Shown one piece after another: positions 62,444 through 64,000 of a stretch of 64,000 nucleotides of DNA. The notes under the pieces were generated by a model. It was given only the letters and a program-made list of their open reading frames with translations. It did no database searches and was not told the DNA's origin. The DNA is from Blastococcus sp. TF02-09. GTDB lineage: Bacteria; Actinomycetota; Actinomycetes; Mycobacteriales; Geodermatophilaceae. How positions within the stretch are numbered: the first letter of the stretch is position 1; each line of letters begins with the position of its first letter. The stretch lies in NCBI RefSeq assembly GCF_003319105.1, contig NZ_QOHH01000006.1, positions 62,001 through 126,000 of the forward strand, in the 5' to 3' direction. The position numbers were made by a program, and so were the translations under genes.

Positions 62444-63468
62444 GCGAGGTCCCTGCGGGGACCGCGGTCCAGACGTCCGCCCCCGTCGCCCCCGGGCGGC
62501 GGGGGCGGCGTGCTGTCGACGTCCCCGCACTGGTCGAGCGGGCCCGCGAGGGCGACGCCCGCTCGGTGGCCCGGCTGATCTCGCTGGTCGAGGACGCCAG
62601 CCCGGCGCTGCGCGAGGTCGCGGCCGCGCTGGCCCCGCACACCGGCCGGGCCCAGGTGCTGGGGCTGACCGGTTCCCCGGGGGTCGGCAAGTCGACGACG
62701 ACGACGGCACTGGTGCGGGCGCTCCGGCAGGACGGCAAGCGCGTCGGCGTGCTCGCCGTCGACCCCTCGTCGCCGTTCTCCGGCGGTGCCCTGCTGGGCG
62801 ACCGGGTGCGCATGCAGGACCACGCCGGCGACGACGGCGTCTTCATCCGCTCGATGGCCTCGCGCGGCCACCTGGGCGGGCTGTCCTGGGCGACCCCGCA
62901 GGCGCTCCGCGTGCTGGACGCGGCCGGCTGCGACGTCGTGCTGATCGAGACGGTCGGCGTCGGCCAGTCCGAGCTGGAGATCGCCTCACTCGCCGACACC
63001 ACGCTGGTGCTCGTCGCGCCCGGGATGGGCGACGGCATCCAGGCGGCCAAGGCCGGCATCCTGGAGGTGGCCGACGTCTTCGTCGTGAACAAGGCCGACC
63101 GGGACGGCGCGCACCAGGCGGTGCGGGACCTGCGCTACATGCAGTCCCTCGGCGGCCGGTACTCGGAGCCCGGTGGCTGGCGCCCGCCCATCTGCCGCAC
63201 GGTGGCCTCCCGCGACACCGACAACGGCATCGACGACGTCCTCGCCACGGTGGCCGACCACCGGACGTGGCTGGAGTCCTCCGGCGAGGGCCACCGGCGG
63301 CGGGCCGAGCGCGCGGCCCGGGAGATCGAGGCGATCGCCCTGGCCGCGCTCCGCGCCCGGATCGGCGACCTGCGCGGCTCGGCCACCCTCGGCGCCCTGG
63401 CCGAGCGCGTGGTGGCGGGGGAGACCGACCCCTACGCGGCGGCGGACGAGCTGGTCGCCAGGCTCTGA
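62440..63468 (+). CDS. meaB: MeaB/ArgK family GTPase chaperone of B12 mutase
   Basis: Guards and reloads the adenosylcobalamin of methylmalonyl-/ethylmalonyl-CoA mutase. 342 aa: Walker [11 protein letters not shown] (about 81), [19 protein letters not shown], and switch [11 protein letters not shown]. The G4 motif is NKAD. GTG 62440 overlaps the thiolase stop by four bases. Partner of Ecm at 46379. Its 3' end overlaps the convergent membrane protein gene by 37 bases. Confidence 0.95.
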   Translation: MSEVPAGTAVQTSAPVAPGRRGRRAVDVPALVERAREGDARSVARLISLVEDASPALREVAAALAPHTGRAQVLGLTGSPGVGKSTTTTALVRALRQDGKRVGVLAVDPSSPFSGGALLGDRVRMQDHAGDDGVFIRSMASRGHLGGLSWATPQALRVLDAAGCDVVLIETVGVGQSELEIASLADTTLVLVAPGMGDGIQAAKAGILEVADVFVVNKADRDGAHQAVRDLRYMQSLGGRYSEPGGWRPPICRTVASRDTDNGIDDVLATVADHRTWLESSGEGHRRRAERAAREIEAIALAALRARIGDLRGSATLGALAERVVAGETDPYAAADELVARL

Positions 63469-64000
63469 GGCGCCGGGCGCGCGAACCGGTCGGTCAGCCG
63501 CTCCCACGGCAGGATCGACAGGATCGCGATGCAGTGCGGCAGGAAGATGATCGTCACGCCGGCGTACACCATCAGGTGGAAGCCGATCAGGAAGAGCACC
63601 AGCCCGACGCGGGCGCGGTCGCTGCGCACGAAGAGCATCAGCGGCGCGGCGAGCTCCAGGATGATCATCACCCACTGCGACGCCGTGAGCAGCCACGGGA
63701 CGTCGAGGGTCCAGTCCGACAGCGGCGTCCCGCGGCGCAGCACGGCGCGGGTCAGGGTCGAGCCGGTCGGCCAGTCCCAGCCACCGAAGCGGATCTTCGC
63801 CCAGGCGGCGAGGAAGTAGGTGAGCATCACCGCGACGAGCACCGCCGCCATCGCCCAGCCCGCGGCCTCCGAGGGGCGGCGGTCGCGGAACCGCGCCCGG
63901 CCGATCGTCGGGAGCACAGCCAGCGCCACGAGGAAGGCGATCCGGTCGTGGTCGACCTTGCCGTAGCTCATCGCGATGACCATCCACTCCAGGTACAGGA
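63432..64000 (-). CDS. HTTM-like (vitamin K-dependent carboxylase-like) membrane protein, N-terminus outside window
   Basis: The C-terminal part of a multi-pass protein, open past base 64000 (the peptide continues as LYLEW before an internal Met). Visible: several membrane segments and the motif YFLAAWAKIRFGGWDWPTG, then SDWTLDVPWLLTASQW, typical of HTTM-domain proteins. Function unknown. It overlaps the meaB 3' end by 37 bases. Confidence 0.7.
   Translation of the reverse strand, partial: LYLEWMVIAMSYGKVDHDRIAFLVALAVLPTIGRARFRDRRPSEAAGWAMAAVLVAVMLTYFLAAWAKIRFGGWDWPTGSTLTRAVLRRGTPLSDWTLDVPWLLTASQWVMIILELAAPLMLFVRSDRARVGLVLFLIGFHLMVYAGVTIIFLPHCIAILSILPWERLTDRFARPAPQSLATSSSAAA

Overview
The window is chromosomal DNA of a high-GC actinobacterium. 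The very high G+C, the GTG/TTG starts, the four-base stop/start overlaps and the gene content (fused Kgd-type 2-oxoglutarate enzyme, NiSOD, NucS mismatch endonuclease, Rho with a long Arg/Gly-rich insert, wecA upstream of the atp genes, an ethylmalonyl-CoA pathway) fit the Frankiales/Geodermatophilaceae (Blastococcus, Modestobacter or Geodermatophilus). That placement is inference from content; no 16S gene is present. There is no IS element, prophage, CRISPR array or rRNA. One tRNA (Arg-CCG) is seen.

Region by region: 1-1309 phospholipid synthesis (pssA partial, psd). 1457-2276 nickel superoxide dismutase and its maturation protease, divergent. 2287-6400 rmlC, malic enzyme, a P-loop kinase, a membrane metal-dependent hydrolase, an AAA ATPase and a DUF6104 protein. 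6419-10159 kgd. 10344-12073 a two-gene ABC exporter. 12255-17152 universal stress protein, Rv1264-like adenylate cyclase, ABC-F ATPase, SDR and alpha/beta hydrolase. 17229-18881 tRNA-Arg and a DUF3105/DUF305 pair. 19003-25436 a translationally coupled argS-lysA-hom-thrC-thrB operon. 25676-32381 rho, rpmE, prfA, prmC, a one-PASTA Ser/Thr kinase and tsaC. 32383-32875 a repeat element and decayed LigD-polymerase remnants. 33165-43434 wecA, atpI-like, an inserted opposite-strand secreted-protein gene, then atpZ-BEFHAGD and a detached atpC. 43472-46235 DUF2550, cobalamin adenosyltransferase, murA. 46379-63468 the ethylmalonyl-CoA pathway genes (ecm, a crotonase, a double 3-hydroxyacyl-CoA dehydrogenase, ccr, epimerase, thiolase, meaB), interleaved with a GDSL esterase, nucS, an accessory patch (DoxX, metallopeptidase module), a class F sortase and a DivIVA-like coiled-coil protein. 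63432-64000 a membrane protein that runs off the window.

How the genes work together: thiolase, 3-hydroxyacyl-CoA dehydrogenase, crotonase, Ccr, epimerase, B12-dependent Ecm, the MeaB chaperone and the adenosyltransferase that makes its cofactor supply most steps of acetyl-CoA assimilation without a glyoxylate shunt. Kgd and malic enzyme sit at the TCA/anaplerotic node.

The more unusual items are: an apparent break between atpD and atpC (20-bp terminator hairpin, repeat element, small ORF, new promoter); a 57-60 bp structured repeat present three times, two copies starting at stop codons; a low-GC secreted four-cysteine protein inserted into the wecA-atp locus; a HELGH metallopeptidase paired with a small membrane-segment protein; MurA with Asp in place of the fosfomycin-target Cys; a frameshifted crotonase; a decayed LigD polymerase fragment; and likely non-canonical starts (CTG for the sortase, possibly ATT for an ABC ATPase). 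At least a dozen genes carry a TAnnnT -10 box only 6-9 bases before the start codon, which implies many leaderless transcripts.
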